NCBI RefSeq assembly: GCF_018326005.1
Contig: NZ_AP021903.1
Span: 682,001 to 746,000, forward strand
Length of the DNA: 64,000 nt
Source of the DNA: Pseudomonas sp. Seg1
GTDB taxonomy: Bacteria > Pseudomonadota > Gammaproteobacteria > Pseudomonadales > Pseudomonadaceae
Direction of reading: 5' to 3'
Below, piece after piece: positions 46,454 through 56,900 of the stretch (position 1 is its first letter; each line of letters starts with the position of its first letter). The notes under the pieces are model-generated. The model searched no databases, was not told the origin of the DNA, and was given only the letters and a program-made list of their open reading frames with translations. The position numbers and the translations under genes are program-made.

Positions 46454-47728
46454 TCAGTTCATGGAGCCGTAGCGTTTCATCGCTTCAATCGCCAAGCCGC
46501 TGCCGATGCTGCCAAAGATGTTCCCTTCAACATGCCGCGCATTCGGCAGCATCGCCGAAACGCTGTTGCGCAGCGCCGGAATCCCGCTCGAACCGCCGGT
46601 GAAGAACACCGTATCGACCTGTTCCACCGCCACGCCGGCATCGTTCAGCAACTGCGTGACGCTGCCGCGCACTCGCTCCAGCAGCGCATCGATGGCCGAT
46701 TCAAACAGCGCCCGAGTCAGTTCCACGCTCAACCCGGCCTCGATTCGGTCCAGCGGCACATGACGGCTGTCGGCGTGGGTCAGCTGGATCTTGGTTTCTT
46801 CGACTTCCATCGCCAGCCAGTGCCCGGCGCGCTGTTCGATCAACTTGAACAGGCGATCAATGCCGCCAGTGTCCTCGATGTCGTAGCGCATGCTGCCCAG
46901 CGCCAGGCTGGATTTCTGCGAGTACACCGAGTTAATGGTGTGCCAGGTCGCCAGGTTCATGTGGTGGCTGGTCGGCATGTAGGCGCCGCTCTTCATGCGG
47001 CTGCCGTAGCCGAACAGTGGCATCAGGCCTTGCAGGCTCAATTGTTTATCGAAGTCGGTCCCGCCGATGTGCACGCCGCCGGTGGCGAGGATGTCGTCGT
47101 GACGGTTATCGAGACCACGACGCTCGGGCGACAGGCGCACCAGCGAGAAGTCGGACGTACCACCGCCGATGTCGACGATCAGTACCAGCTCTTCCTTTTC
47201 GATGGTCGACTCGTAGTCGAAGGCTGCCGCAATCGGTTCGTACTGGAACGACACCTCTTTGAAACCGATCTTCTTCGCCACATCGACCAAGGTGTCTTCG
47301 GCTTCCTGGTCAGCCAGCGGATCGTCATCGACGAAGAACACCGGGCGGCCGAGCACTACTTGTTCGAATTCCCGACCGGCGGCCGTTTCGGCGCGGCTCT
47401 TCAACTGGCCGATAAACAGGCCGAGCAAGTCCTTGAACGGCATCGCCGTGCCGAGCACGCTGGTGTCGTGCTTGATCAGCTTGGAACCGAGCAGGCTCTT
47501 CAACGAGCGCATCAGGCGGCCTTCGTAGCCTTCCAGGTACTCGTGCAGCGCCAGACGACCGTACACCGGGCGGCGTTCCTCGATGTTGAAGAAGACCACC
47601 GACGGCAGAGTGATCTTGTCGTCTTCCAGCGCGATCATCGTTTCCATGCCGGGGCGCAGCCAGCCGACGGTGGAGTTGGACGTGCCGAAGTCGATGCCGC
47701 AGGCACGGGCTGGAGAGGCGTCTTTCAT
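46454..47728 (-). CDS. yegD: Hsp70 family chaperone-like protein, YegD type
   Basis: 424 residues, only the actin-like nucleotide-binding domain of Hsp70 without the peptide-binding and lid parts. Phosphate 1 motif ACGIDFGTSNSTVGW, phosphate 2 LIVDIGGGTSDFSLV, adenosine motif FFTGGSSGIPALRNSV. E. coli YegD has the same layout. It probably hydrolyses ATP; its partner is unknown. It is divergent from cbpA-cbpM, which places an Hsp70-like ATPase beside an Hsp40 co-chaperone. Confidence 0.92.
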   Translation of the reverse strand: MKDASPARACGIDFGTSNSTVGWLRPGMETMIALEDDKITLPSVVFFNIEERRPVYGRLALHEYLEGYEGRLMRSLKSLLGSKLIKHDTSVLGTAMPFKDLLGLFIGQLKSRAETAAGREFEQVVLGRPVFFVDDDPLADQEAEDTLVDVAKKIGFKEVSFQYEPIAAAFDYESTIEKEELVLIVDIGGGTSDFSLVRLSPERRGLDNRHDDILATGGVHIGGTDFDKQLSLQGLMPLFGYGSRMKSGAYMPTSHHMNLATWHTINSVYSQKSSLALGSMRYDIEDTGGIDRLFKLIEQRAGHWLAMEVEETKIQLTHADSRHVPLDRIEAGLSVELTRALFESAIDALLERVRGSVTQLLNDAGVAVEQVDTVFFTGGSSGIPALRNSVSAMLPNARHVEGNIFGSIGSGLAIEAMKRYGSMN

Positions 47729-47823
47729 GTCTTTCGGTTCCGGTCAAAAAAACGGCCGCGCAGTGTATGTCAGTGCGCGGCAGAATCGAAGGCCGGTCAT
47801 CAGCTATTTCGCGACTAGACTGG

Positions 47824-47848
47824 GTTGAAAGTCCAGGCTTTGCCCCAA
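47824..47848 (+). promoter_or_regulatory. Possible sigma-32 heat-shock promoter before cbpA
   Basis: GTTGAAA, 12 bases, then CCCCAA resembles the RpoH consensus CTTGAAA-N11-16-CCCCAT. It is about 175 bases upstream of the cbpA start, inside the 290-bp divergent gap with yegD, which otherwise shows nothing recognised. Confidence 0.4.
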
Positions 47849-48020
47849 ACTTGCTGGCATGGGCCGGCAGAACCACCGGCGGTCGCAAGAACCGCCGTCC
47901 ACTGCCGATAAACTTCTGCTGCGCCACCCGGTCACAAACTTGAGATCGGTCAACCTGGCACGCGCGAATCGGCGCATGCTGGCATCGGCGCGAAATCGAT
48001 AACGGATGGTGATTCCTTCA

Positions 48021-48971
48021 ATGGACTTCAAAGACTATTACAAGATACTCGGCGTGGAGCCGACGGCTGACGATAAGGCGATCAAGGCGGCCTATCGCAA
48101 GCTGGCGCGCAAATACCACCCCGATGTCAGCAAGGAAAAAGACGCCGAGGCCAAGTTCAAGGACGCCTCGGAGGCCTATGAAGCGCTGAAAAGCGCCGAC
48201 AAACGCGCCGAATACGACGAACTGCGCCGCTACGGCCAGCACGGTCAGCCGTTTCAGGGCCCACCGGGCTGGCAGAGCCGTGGCGGTTTTGGCGGCGGCG
48301 GTGGCGACACCGGTGACTTCTCGGACTTCTTCAGTTCGATCTTCGGCAATCGCGGCCCCGGTTTCGGTGGCGGTGAAGGTCGGCAACAACGCAGTGCAGG
48401 GCGCCGAGGGCAAGACGTGGAAATGGAACTGCCAATCTTCCTCGAGGAGACGCTGTCGAACGAGTCGAAGAAGGTCACCTTCCAGGTGCCGCAATACAAC
48501 GCCAACGGCCAGCACGTCAGCAACACCAGCAAGAGCCTGAACGTGAAGATCCCGGCCGGCGTGACCGACGGCGAGCGCATTCGCCTCAAGGGCCAGGGCG
48601 CACCGGGCGTCGGTGGCGGGGCGAATGGCGATCTGTACCTGACGATTCGTTTTGCGCCGCATCCGAAATTCGATGTCGAAGGCGAAAACCTGATCATCAC
48701 GCTGCCGCTGGCGCCGTGGGAGCTGGCGCTGGGCGCTGAAGTGGCCGTACCGACCCTGACCGGCAAGATCAACCTCAAGGTCCCGGCCGGCAGCCAGAAT
48801 GGCCAGCGCATGCGCGCCAAGGGTCATGGTCTGAAAAACAAGGCGGGCGAGCGCGGTTACCTGTTTGTGCAACTCAAAGCCGTGATGCCGAAAGCGTCCG
48901 ACGATGAGGTCAAGGCGCTGTGGCAGGAACTGGCGAAGAAAGCCGCCTTCAATCCGCGAGAGAACTTCTGA
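48021..48971 (+). CDS. cbpA: DnaJ-class co-chaperone CbpA
   Basis: 316 residues from the ATG at 48021 ([20 protein letters not shown]), the usual CbpA start; an in-frame ATG five codons earlier is possible. J domain 1-70 with the HPD motif ([11 protein letters not shown]), a Gly/Phe-rich linker ([20 protein letters not shown]), no zinc finger, and the two beta C-terminal domains ([20 protein letters not shown]). It stimulates Hsp70 ATPase and in E. coli also binds curved DNA. Followed by its modulator gene. Confidence 0.95.
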   Translation: MDFKDYYKILGVEPTADDKAIKAAYRKLARKYHPDVSKEKDAEAKFKDASEAYEALKSADKRAEYDELRRYGQHGQPFQGPPGWQSRGGFGGGGGDTGDFSDFFSSIFGNRGPGFGGGEGRQQRSAGRRGQDVEMELPIFLEETLSNESKKVTFQVPQYNANGQHVSNTSKSLNVKIPAGVTDGERIRLKGQGAPGVGGGANGDLYLTIRFAPHPKFDVEGENLIITLPLAPWELALGAEVAVPTLTGKINLKVPAGSQNGQRMRAKGHGLKNKAGERGYLFVQLKAVMPKASDDEVKALWQELAKKAAFNPRENF

Positions 48972-48994
48972 ATCCGACGACGGAGTAGCCCATC

Positions 48995-49300
48995 ATGAGC
49001 AGCCCCCTGATCGTTCAACTGGACATGGCAGAATTCTGTGAGGCGGCCGATTTGTCGGACGTCTACGTGATCGAAATCGTCGAACACGGCATCCTCGAAC
49101 CTCAGGGCAAGCAGCCCCGGGAATGGCGTTTCACCGATTACGAACTGGCCCTGGCCAAGCGCGCCGCCAAGCTGCGGCGTGATCTGGACCTGGAGTGGGA
49201 GGGCGTCGCTCTCGCGCTGGATCTGCTCGAAGAGTTGCGCGAACTGCGTGCCGAGAACCGCATGTTGCGCCAGCGTCTGGGGCGGTTGGTGGGCGAGTAG
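48995..49300 (+). CDS. cbpM: CbpA modulator CbpM
   Basis: 101 residues with a MerR-like helical fold: MAEFCEAADLSDVYVIEIVE and the C-terminal coiled coil LEELRELRAENRMLRQRLGR. CbpM binds the J domain of CbpA and blocks its co-chaperone and DNA-binding activity. It starts 23 bases after cbpA. Confidence 0.94.
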   Translation: MSSPLIVQLDMAEFCEAADLSDVYVIEIVEHGILEPQGKQPREWRFTDYELALAKRAAKLRRDLDLEWEGVALALDLLEELRELRAENRMLRQRLGRLVGE

Positions 49301-49333
49301 GTTGTCTGAAGGTTTTGTGGGGCTGATCTGGCC

Positions 49334-49427
49334 TCATCGCTGGCAAGCCAGCTCCCACAAGTCCTGCGTCGAGTTTAAATCCCTGTTTCAACTCAGAACC
49401 CTGTGGGAGCTGGCATGCCAGCGATGA
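49334..49427. repeat. REP pair, class A
   Basis: TCATCGCTGGCAAGCCAGCT and inverted GTGGGAGCTGGCATGCCAGC around about 45 bp, after cbpM. The right half has one base changed in its core (GGCATGCC). Confidence 0.9.
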
Positions 49428-49457
49428 ACGAAAACGCGGTGTAACTGACAGATAAGC

Positions 49458-49480
49458 AAAAGGCCCCGAAGGGCCTTTTT
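49458..49480. terminator. Bidirectional terminator between cbpM and ureC
   Basis: Perfect 9-bp stem AAAAGGCCC/GGGCCTTTT around CGAA, with T-runs on both strands. It ends cbpA-cbpM from the left and the urease operon from the right, six bases after the ureC stop. Confidence 0.92.
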
Positions 49481-49485
49481 TGTTG

Positions 49486-51186
49486 TCAGAACAAAAAGTA
49501 CCGCTGCGCCATCGGCAAAGTTTCAGCCGGCTCACACCACAGCAACACGCCGTCTGCCTTGACCTGATAAGTCTGCGGATCAACATCAATGTTCGGCAGG
49601 TAGTCGTTGTGGATCAGGTCGGTTTTCTGCACCTCGCGGCAACCTTTGACCACGGCGATTTTCTTCTTCAGCCCCAGAGCTTGCGGCAATCCGGCTTCCT
49701 GCGCCGCCTGGCTGATGAAGGTCAGGCTGGTCGCATGCAACGAGCCACCATAGCTGGCGAACATCGGGCGGTAATGCACCGGTTGCGGCGTTGGAATCGA
49801 GGCATTGGCGTCACCCATCAAGCTCGCCGCAATGGCGCCACCCTTGAGAATCAACGTCGGTTTGACGCCGAAGAACGCTGGACGCCAGAGCACCAGATCC
49901 GCCCACTTACCCACTTCGATCGAACCGACTTCATGGCTGATGCCGTGGGTGATGGCTGGGTTGATCGTGTATTTGGCGATGTAGCGTTTGGCGCGGAAGT
50001 TGTCGTTGCCTTCGCCGTCCTGCGGCAGCGGGCCGCGCTGCTTTTTCATCTTGTCGGCGGTCTGCCAGGTGCGCGTGATGACTTCGCCGACGCGGCCCAT
50101 GGCCTGGCTGTCGGAGCTGATCATCGAGAACGCGCCGAGATCGTGGAGGATGTCTTCGGCGGCAATCGTTTCGCGGCGGATGCGGCTTTCGGCAAACGCG
50201 ACGTCTTCGGCAATGCTCGGGTCGAGGTGGTGGCAGACCATCAGCATGTCGAGGTGTTCGTCGATGGTGTTGCGAGTGAACGGTCGGGTCGGGTTGGTCG
50301 AACTCGGCAATACGTTGGGGAAACCGCAGGCCTTGATGATGTCCGGCGCATGACCGCCGCCGGCCCCTTCGGTGTGATAGGTGTGGATGGTGCGGCCCTT
50401 GAACGCGCCGAGGGTGGTCTCGACAAAACCGGATTCGTTGAGGGTGTCGGTGTGGATCGCCACCTGCACGTCGTACTGGTCGGCGACGCTCAGGCAGTTG
50501 TCGATGCTCGCCGGCGTGGTGCCCCAGTCTTCGTGCAGCTTGAGGCCGATGGCGCCGGCCTTGACCTGCTCGATCAACGGCTCCGGCAAACTGGCGTTGC
50601 CCTTGCCGGTAAGGCCGATGTTCATCGGGAAGGCATCGGCGGCCTGCAGCATGCGCGCCAGGTGCCATGGCCCGGAAGTGCACGTCGTTGCGTTGGTGCC
50701 GGTGGCAGGCCCGGTGCCGCCGCCGATCATGGTGGTGACGCCGCTCATCAGCGCTTCTTCGATCTGCTGCGGGCAAATGAAGTGGATGTGCGTGTCGATG
50801 CCGCCGGCGGTGAGGATCATGCCTTCACCGGCGATCACTTCGGTGCTGGCGCCGATGGCGATGCTCACGCCGGGCTGCACGTCCGGATTACCGGCCTTGC
50901 CGATGGCGGCGATGCGCCCGTCCTTGAGACCGACGTCGGCTTTGACGATGCCCCAGTGGTCGATGATCAAAGCGTTGGTGATCAGCGTGTCGACGACTTC
51001 GGCGGCCAGCAACTGGCTTTGGCCCTGACCGTCGCGGATCACTTTGCCGCCGCCGAATTTCACTTCTTCGCCGTAGGTGGTGAAGTCTTTTTCAACTTCG
51101 ATCCACAGTTCGGTGTCGGCCAGGCGCACCTTGTCGCCGACGGTGGGGCCGAACATGTCGGCGTAGGCTTGTCTGGAGATTTTCAT
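49486..51186 (-). CDS. ureC: Urease alpha subunit
   Basis: 566 residues, full length. Nickel ligands in [14 protein letters not shown], the carbamylated lysine in [15 protein letters not shown], flap histidine in MVCHHLD, and the final MAQRYFLF. It hydrolyses urea to ammonia and carbamate in the cytoplasm as (UreABC)3. A class C palindromic repeat separates it from ureB, so subunit amounts may be tuned at the RNA level. Confidence 0.98.
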   Translation of the reverse strand: MKISRQAYADMFGPTVGDKVRLADTELWIEVEKDFTTYGEEVKFGGGKVIRDGQGQSQLLAAEVVDTLITNALIIDHWGIVKADVGLKDGRIAAIGKAGNPDVQPGVSIAIGASTEVIAGEGMILTAGGIDTHIHFICPQQIEEALMSGVTTMIGGGTGPATGTNATTCTSGPWHLARMLQAADAFPMNIGLTGKGNASLPEPLIEQVKAGAIGLKLHEDWGTTPASIDNCLSVADQYDVQVAIHTDTLNESGFVETTLGAFKGRTIHTYHTEGAGGGHAPDIIKACGFPNVLPSSTNPTRPFTRNTIDEHLDMLMVCHHLDPSIAEDVAFAESRIRRETIAAEDILHDLGAFSMISSDSQAMGRVGEVITRTWQTADKMKKQRGPLPQDGEGNDNFRAKRYIAKYTINPAITHGISHEVGSIEVGKWADLVLWRPAFFGVKPTLILKGGAIAASLMGDANASIPTPQPVHYRPMFASYGGSLHATSLTFISQAAQEAGLPQALGLKKKIAVVKGCREVQKTDLIHNDYLPNIDVDPQTYQVKADGVLLWCEPAETLPMAQRYFLF

Positions 51187-51201
51187 GTGTCTGCCTTAGT
51201 T

Positions 51202-51310
51202 GATCGTTCCCACGCTCTGCGTGGGAATGCCGCCATGGACGCTCTGCGTCCGCCGTTATGTGACGCGGAGCGTCACGGGATGCATTCCCACGCGGAGCGT
51301 GGGAACGATC
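51202..51310. repeat. Long palindromic repeat, class C, between ureB and ureC
   Basis: GATCGTTCCCACGCTCTGCG and its inverted complement with an inner inverted pair (GGACGCTCTGCGTCC and TGACGCGGAGCGTCA). It nearly fills the 126-bp gap inside the urease operon and closely matches the copy between amaB and amaA. Confidence 0.93.
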
Positions 51311-51312
51311 AG

Positions 51313-51620
51313 TTAGTCGAGTTCACCCATAACCCGCCCGGCAAAGCCGAACACCCGCCGATGCCCGGCGTAATCGACCAACTCAACCTCGCGGCTCTGC
51401 CCCGGTTCAAAGCGCACCGCCGTGCCCGCCGGAATGTTCAGGCGCATGCCGCGACTCGCGGCGCGATCAAAGGTCAAAGCGTCGTTGGTTTCGAAAAAGT
51501 GAAAGTGCGAGCCGACCTGGATCGGCCGGTCGCCGCTGTTGGCGACTTTCAGGCTGACGGTGCGGCGGCCGACATTGAGCTCGATGTCGCCGGGCTGGAT
51601 CTGATACTCGCCAGGAATCA

Positions 51621-51621
<1 letters not shown>
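51313..51621 (-). CDS. ureB: Urease beta subunit
   Basis: 102 residues from the ATG at 51621 ([20 protein letters not shown]), with AAGGAG eight bases upstream; the GTG one codon earlier is less likely. Family blocks [17 protein letters not shown] and [17 protein letters not shown] are present. Its ATG overlaps the stop of the upstream acetyltransferase (TGATG). Confidence 0.97.
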
Positions 51622-52693
<1,072 letters not shown>

Positions 52694-52702
52694 GGCGCGG
52701 CC

Positions 52703-53005
52703 TCAGACGATCGGTTGGTGGACGGTGACCAGTTTGGTGCCGTCGGGGAACGTCGCTTCGACCTGGATCTCCGGGATCATTTCCGGGATGCCTTCCATCA
52801 CTTGCTCACGGCTGAGCAGGGTGGTGCCGTAGTGCATCAGCTCGGCCACGGTCTGACCATCACGGGCACCTTCGAGCAAGGCTGCGGAGATGTAGGCCAT
52901 GGCTTCCGGGTAGTTGAGCTTCACACCACGGGCCAAACGCCGCTCGGCGACGAGGCCGGCGGTGAAGATCAACAGCTTGTCTTTTTCGCGTGGGGTCAGG
53001 TCCAT
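52703..53005 (-). CDS. ureA: Urease gamma subunit
   Basis: 100 residues from the ATG at 53005 ([20 protein letters not shown]), the standard length and start for Ure[21 protein letters not shown] is the family signature. It is the first structural gene of the urease set. A class E repeat separates it from ureD upstream. Confidence 0.97.
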   Translation of the reverse strand: MDLTPREKDKLLIFTAGLVAERRLARGVKLNYPEAMAYISAALLEGARDGQTVAELMHYGTTLLSREQVMEGIPEMIPEIQVEATFPDGTKLVTVHQPIV

Positions 53006-53069
53006 CGTTTGAAATCCATATGGGCAGATTTGTGTGGTTGTTGCGGTGAGCGCGGTGCCAGTTGGAACC

Positions 53070-53227
53070 ACCCCTCACCCTAGCCCTCTCCCGGAGGGAG
53101 AGGGGACTGATCGCGGTTGATTGTTGAGGCCGGGCCAGTCAGTCATGTTTTTTGAGACTGCAAAATTCTTTCCAGACAACTCGGTCAGGCTCCCTCTACC
53201 CCGGGAGAGGGCGGGGGGTGAGGGGGG
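53070..53227. repeat. Palindromic repeat pair, class E
   Basis: CCCCTCACCCTAGCCCTCTC plus CCGGAGGGAGAGGGG on the left, and CTCCCTCTACCCCGGGAGAG plus GCGGGGGGTGAGGGG on the right, in inverted orientation around about 85 bp. It fills the gap between ureD and ureA. Confidence 0.88.
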
Positions 53228-53230
53228 CCT

Positions 53231-54070
53231 TCAAGTACTCCAGATTCGTGGTGGTCGGGCTTCTCGTCCTAGCAGGGCGGGTCTTAGCAATCGCCATAAA
53301 TCGATGAGCCAGCCACGAGCCAACAGCGCTTCACTGGCCAGGCATCGGGCGACCAGCAAACCCGGCAACTGGGTCAGATCCCCGCGTACCTGGTGATTCA
53401 GCGAGCGGCAACGCTCCAGCAGTTCAGCATCGATTTCACCCGTTACCAGCAGCGTCGCAAACACCGGATTGCCATCCAGACCAATCGGCGAATCAAGCAA
53501 ACCGTCGTCGCCGACAATGCGCTGACGTTCATGCCAGAGCAATCGACCGTCGCGACGAATATCCAGATGCGCTTGAAAATGCCCGAGGTCGAAGCGCTCG
53601 CCACTGGCCGGGCGACCCAGCGCCACCACGTCCCAGTAGAACAGCCGGGCGTCACCTTCCAGGTCAATCGAGGTGGTCAGTTCGGCCTGAGCGGCGCTGT
53701 AGACGATGGTCTCTTGCGGCAACCATTCCAGTGTCGCCCCGGCCGCTACCCGCAAGTCGAGCTTCTGATAAGCGGGTCCCCCGGCGCGATACCACTTGGC
53801 TGCGCCGGGGCTGGTGATCTGCGCCCAGGCGTTGTGTTCTACGCGGGCGCTGATATCCAGTCGGTCACCGCCAGCAATCCCGCCCGGTGGGTGGACGATG
53901 ATGTGTTGGCAGACTTCGGGGCCTTCGGCGTACAGATGCTTTTGCACCCGCAGCGGGCCGAGGTGCCGACGCATGACCGGGCGCGTGCAGTCGTCGAAAC
54001 GGGCGTAGGCCAGTTCCAGCTCGGCGTGCCAGCTCGGGGTAAACAGGGCAGGTGAAACAGTCGAATTCAT
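53231..54070 (-). CDS. ureD: Urease accessory protein UreD
   Basis: 279 residues. Family blocks [54 protein letters not shown] and [20 protein letters not shown]. Scaffold for UreF/UreG on apo-urease. It follows urtE by 43 bases with no terminator, so some transcripts probably run from the urea transporter into the urease genes. Confidence 0.97.
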   Translation of the reverse strand: MNSTVSPALFTPSWHAELELAYARFDDCTRPVMRRHLGPLRVQKHLYAEGPEVCQHIIVHPPGGIAGGDRLDISARVEHNAWAQITSPGAAKWYRAGGPAYQKLDLRVAAGATLEWLPQETIVYSAAQAELTTSIDLEGDARLFYWDVVALGRPASGERFDLGHFQAHLDIRRDGRLLWHERQRIVGDDGLLDSPIGLDGNPVFATLLVTGEIDAELLERCRSLNHQVRGDLTQLPGLLVARCLASEALLARGWLIDLWRLLRPALLGREARPPRIWST

Positions 54071-54113
54071 GATTTGTAATTATCGTTAGGAAGCTACAGA
54101 TTAGTTCGTTGTA

Positions 54114-54812
54114 CTAGATCGTTACCAGCCCGCGCACACCTTCGGCTTCCATATTTTCACCGCGACCCTGCTGCACGATCTCACCCCGGGACATCACCAG
54201 GTATTGATCGGCCAGCTCAGCGGCGAAATCGTAGAACTGCTCGACCAGCAGAATCGCCATGTCGCCGCGCGCCGCGAGCTTCTTGATCACCGCGCCGATC
54301 TCTTTGATCACCGAGGGTTGAATGCCTTCGGTGGGTTCGTCGAGGATCAGCAAACGCGGACGGCTGGCCAGTGCGCGGCCAATCGCCAATTGCTGTTGTT
54401 GCCCACCGGACAGATCGCCGCCGCGACGCTGCTTCATTTGTAGCAGCACCGGGAACAATTCGTAGATGAAACCTGGCACCTCTTTCGCTTCGCTGCCGGG
54501 AAAGCGTGATAAACCCATCAGCAGATTTTCTTCCACGGTCAGCCGACCGAAGATTTCCCGGCCTTGTGGCACATAGGCGATCCCGGCGTGCACACGCTGG
54601 TGCGGCTTGAACGTGGTGATCGGTTTGCCCTCCCAATTCACCGCGCCTTCCTTGGCCGGGAGCAAACCCATCAGGCATTTGAGCAGGGTGGTCTTGCCGA
54701 CGCCGTTACGGCCGAGCAGGCAAGTGACTTCGCCGACTTTCACGTCGAAACTGAGGCCACGGAGGATGTGGCTACCGCCGTAGTACTGATGCAGCTTGTC
54801 GACTTGCAGCAT
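54114..54812 (-). CDS. urtE: Urea ABC transporter ATPase UrtE
   Basis: 232 residues from the ATG at 54812 (MLQVDKLHQYYGGSHILRGL); the in-frame upstream extension is read through a REP element and is rejected. Walker A GRNGVGKT at 34-41, signature LSGGQQQQ, Walker B LLILDEPTEGIQ. It energises urea uptake with UrtD. Confidence 0.96.
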   Translation of the reverse strand: MLQVDKLHQYYGGSHILRGLSFDVKVGEVTCLLGRNGVGKTTLLKCLMGLLPAKEGAVNWEGKPITTFKPHQRVHAGIAYVPQGREIFGRLTVEENLLMGLSRFPGSEAKEVPGFIYELFPVLLQMKQRRGGDLSGGQQQQLAIGRALASRPRLLILDEPTEGIQPSVIKEIGAVIKKLAARGDMAILLVEQFYDFAAELADQYLVMSRGEIVQQGRGENMEAEGVRGLVTI

Positions 54813-54842
54813 TCTCAAATTCCTTCTGTTGCACACAGAACC

Positions 54843-54934
54843 CTGTGGGAGCTGGCTTGCCAGCGATAGCGGTGGATCAGTCGGCATCAATGCTGGATGT
54901 GTCGACCTCATCGCTGGCAAGCCAGCTCCCACAG
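54843..54934. repeat. REP pair, class A, between urtD and urtE
   Basis: CTGTGGGAGCTGGCTTGCCA and inverted TCGCTGGCAAGCCAGCTCCC around about 35 bp, inside the urt operon. Confidence 0.92.
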
Positions 54935-54954
54935 TTTTGATAGGTTTTTGCAGT

Positions 54955-55824
54955 TCAGCGGCCGAGGTAGACCTCGATCACCCGCTCGTTTTCCTGCACC
55001 TGCTCAAGCGAGCCTTCGGCCAGTACGCTGCCCTGGTGCAGCACGGTGACGTGGTCGGCAATCGAGCCGACAAAGCCCATGTCGTGTTCCACCACCATCA
55101 GCGAATGTTTGCCGGCCAGCGACTTGAACAGCTCGGCGGTGAATTCGGTTTCGGCGTCGGTCATGCCCGCCACCGGTTCGTCGAGCAGCAACAGTTGTGG
55201 GTCCTGCATGAGCAACATGCCGATTTCCAGAAACTGCTTCTGGCCGTGGGACAACAGGCCCGCCGGGCGGTTGACCGAGGTGGTCAGGCGAATCGTCTCC
55301 AGCACTTCGCTGATGCGATCCTTCTGCTCGCTGCTCAGGCGCGCACGCAAACTGGCCCACACCGATTTGTCAGTCTTCTGCGCCAGTTCGAGGTTTTCAA
55401 ACACGCTCAAGGCCTCGAACACGGTGGGTTTCTGGAACTTGCGACCGATCCCGGCCTGGGCGATCTGCACTTCGCTCATCTGCGTCAGGTCGAGGGTTTC
55501 GCCGAACCAGGCCTTGCCGTGGCTGGGGCGAGTCTTACCGGTGATCACGTCCATCAACGTGGTTTTACCGGCGCCGTTGGGGCCGATGATGCAGCGCAAT
55601 TCGCCGACGCCGATGTACAGGTTGAGATTGTTCAACGCGCGGAAACCGTCGAAGCTGACGCTGATGTCTTCCAGGGTCAGGATCGTGCCGTGGCGAGTGT
55701 CGAGCCCCGGGCCGGCGCTTTGGCCGAGGCCGATGGAGTCACGGCTGGTGCCGGCATCCTTGTTCGGTTCGACAGGGAAAAAGGCGGGTTCCAGCATGAA
55801 TTCGGCGCTCGCTGTCACTCTCAT
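54955..55824 (-). CDS. urtD: Urea ABC transporter ATPase UrtD
   Basis: 289 residues with an N-terminal extension of about 45 residues before the ABC domain (ILTLEDISVSFDGFRALNNL). Walker A GPNGAGKTT, the altered signature LLSHGQKQFLEIG typical of UrtD, Walker B LLLLDEPVAGM, and the LivG-like switch VVEHDMGFV. Its start overlaps the urtC stop by four bases. Confidence 0.96.
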   Translation of the reverse strand: MRVTASAEFMLEPAFFPVEPNKDAGTSRDSIGLGQSAGPGLDTRHGTILTLEDISVSFDGFRALNNLNLYIGVGELRCIIGPNGAGKTTLMDVITGKTRPSHGKAWFGETLDLTQMSEVQIAQAGIGRKFQKPTVFEALSVFENLELAQKTDKSVWASLRARLSSEQKDRISEVLETIRLTTSVNRPAGLLSHGQKQFLEIGMLLMQDPQLLLLDEPVAGMTDAETEFTAELFKSLAGKHSLMVVEHDMGFVGSIADHVTVLHQGSVLAEGSLEQVQENERVIEVYLGR

Positions 55825-56900
55825 TGCTCACCTCGTTTCTTCAGCAGGCCAATCACGCCTTTGGGCAGGTACAGCGTCACGACGATGAACAGCGCGCCGA
55901 GGAAGAACAGCCAGTATTCGGGGAAGGCCACGGTGAACCAGCTCTTCATGCCGTTGACCACGCCGGCCCCGAGCAGGGGACCGATCAAGGTGCCGCGACC
56001 GCCGAGGGCGACCCAGACTGCCGCTTCGATGGAGTTGGTCGGTGACATTTCGCTCGGGTTGATGATCCCGACCTGCGGCACGTACAACGCCCCGGCCAGA
56101 CCGCACAGGACGGCGCTCAACACCCAGACAAACAATTTGAAACCGCGCGGGTCGTAGCCGCAGAACATCAAGCGGTTTTCCGCATCGCGCAGCGCGGTCA
56201 GCACCCGCCCGAACTTGCTCTGCGCCAGACGCCAACCGATGAACAGACTGGCCACCAGCAACAACACCGTGGCGAGAAACAGCACCGCACGGGTCCCCGG
56301 TTCGGTGATGCCGAAACCGAGAATCGTGCGGAAATTGGTGAAGCCGTTGTTGCCGCCGAACCCGGTTTCGTTGCGGAAAAACAGGAGCATGCCGGCGAAG
56401 GTCAGGGCCTGGGTCATGATCGAGAAATACACGCCCTTGATCCGCGAGCGGAAGGCGAAAAAGCCAAACACCAGCGCGAGCAATCCCGGCGCCAGCACCA
56501 CCAGACACATGGCCCAGACGAAGCTGCTGGTGCCGGTCCAGTACCACGGCAGCTCAGTCCACGACAGGAAGGTCATGAACGCCGGCAAACCATCACCGGC
56601 GGCCTGACGCATCAGGTACATGCCCATCGCATAACCGCCGAGCGCGAAGAACAACCCGTGGCCCAGGGACAGCAAACCGGCGTAACCCCAGACCAGATCC
56701 AGCGCCAGAGCGACGATGGCGTAGCAAAGAATCTTGCCGACCAGTGTCAGGGTGTAGGCCGAAATATGCAGGGCACTTTCTGCCGGTAGCAAGGACAACA
56801 ACGGCAGGGCGATCAACAGGGCAAGAATCACCGCGCCGACCGCGATCGTGACTTTTGGCCCGGCCTTTTGTGTGGCCGTGACTAACAGAGGCTGGTTCAT
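55821..56900 (-). CDS. urtC: Urea ABC transporter permease UrtC
   Basis: 359 residues with eight to ten membrane helices. LivM-like core DLVWGYAGLLSLGHGLFFAL and the EAA-like loop DAENRLMFCGYDPRGFKLFV; ends LPKGVIGLLKKRGEQ. Its ATG shares one base with the urtB stop (TGATG) and it overlaps urtD. Confidence 0.96.
   Translation of the reverse strand: MNQPLLVTATQKAGPKVTIAVGAVILALLIALPLLSLLPAESALHISAYTLTLVGKILCYAIVALALDLVWGYAGLLSLGHGLFFALGGYAMGMYLMRQAAGDGLPAFMTFLSWTELPWYWTGTSSFVWAMCLVVLAPGLLALVFGFFAFRSRIKGVYFSIMTQALTFAGMLLFFRNETGFGGNNGFTNFRTILGFGITEPGTRAVLFLATVLLLVASLFIGWRLAQSKFGRVLTALRDAENRLMFCGYDPRGFKLFVWVLSAVLCGLAGALYVPQVGIINPSEMSPTNSIEAAVWVALGGRGTLIGPLLGAGVVNGMKSWFTVAFPEYWLFFLGALFIVVTLYLPKGVIGLLKKRGEQ

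Noticed and set aside
47956..47971. TGGCACG resembling a sigma-54 -24 element before cbpA
   Set aside because: The -12 TTGC part is missing (AATC instead), so the match is chance.
53047..53062. TGGCACC on the minus strand upstream of ureA as a sigma-54 site
   Set aside because: The -12 region reads TCAC instead of TTGC.
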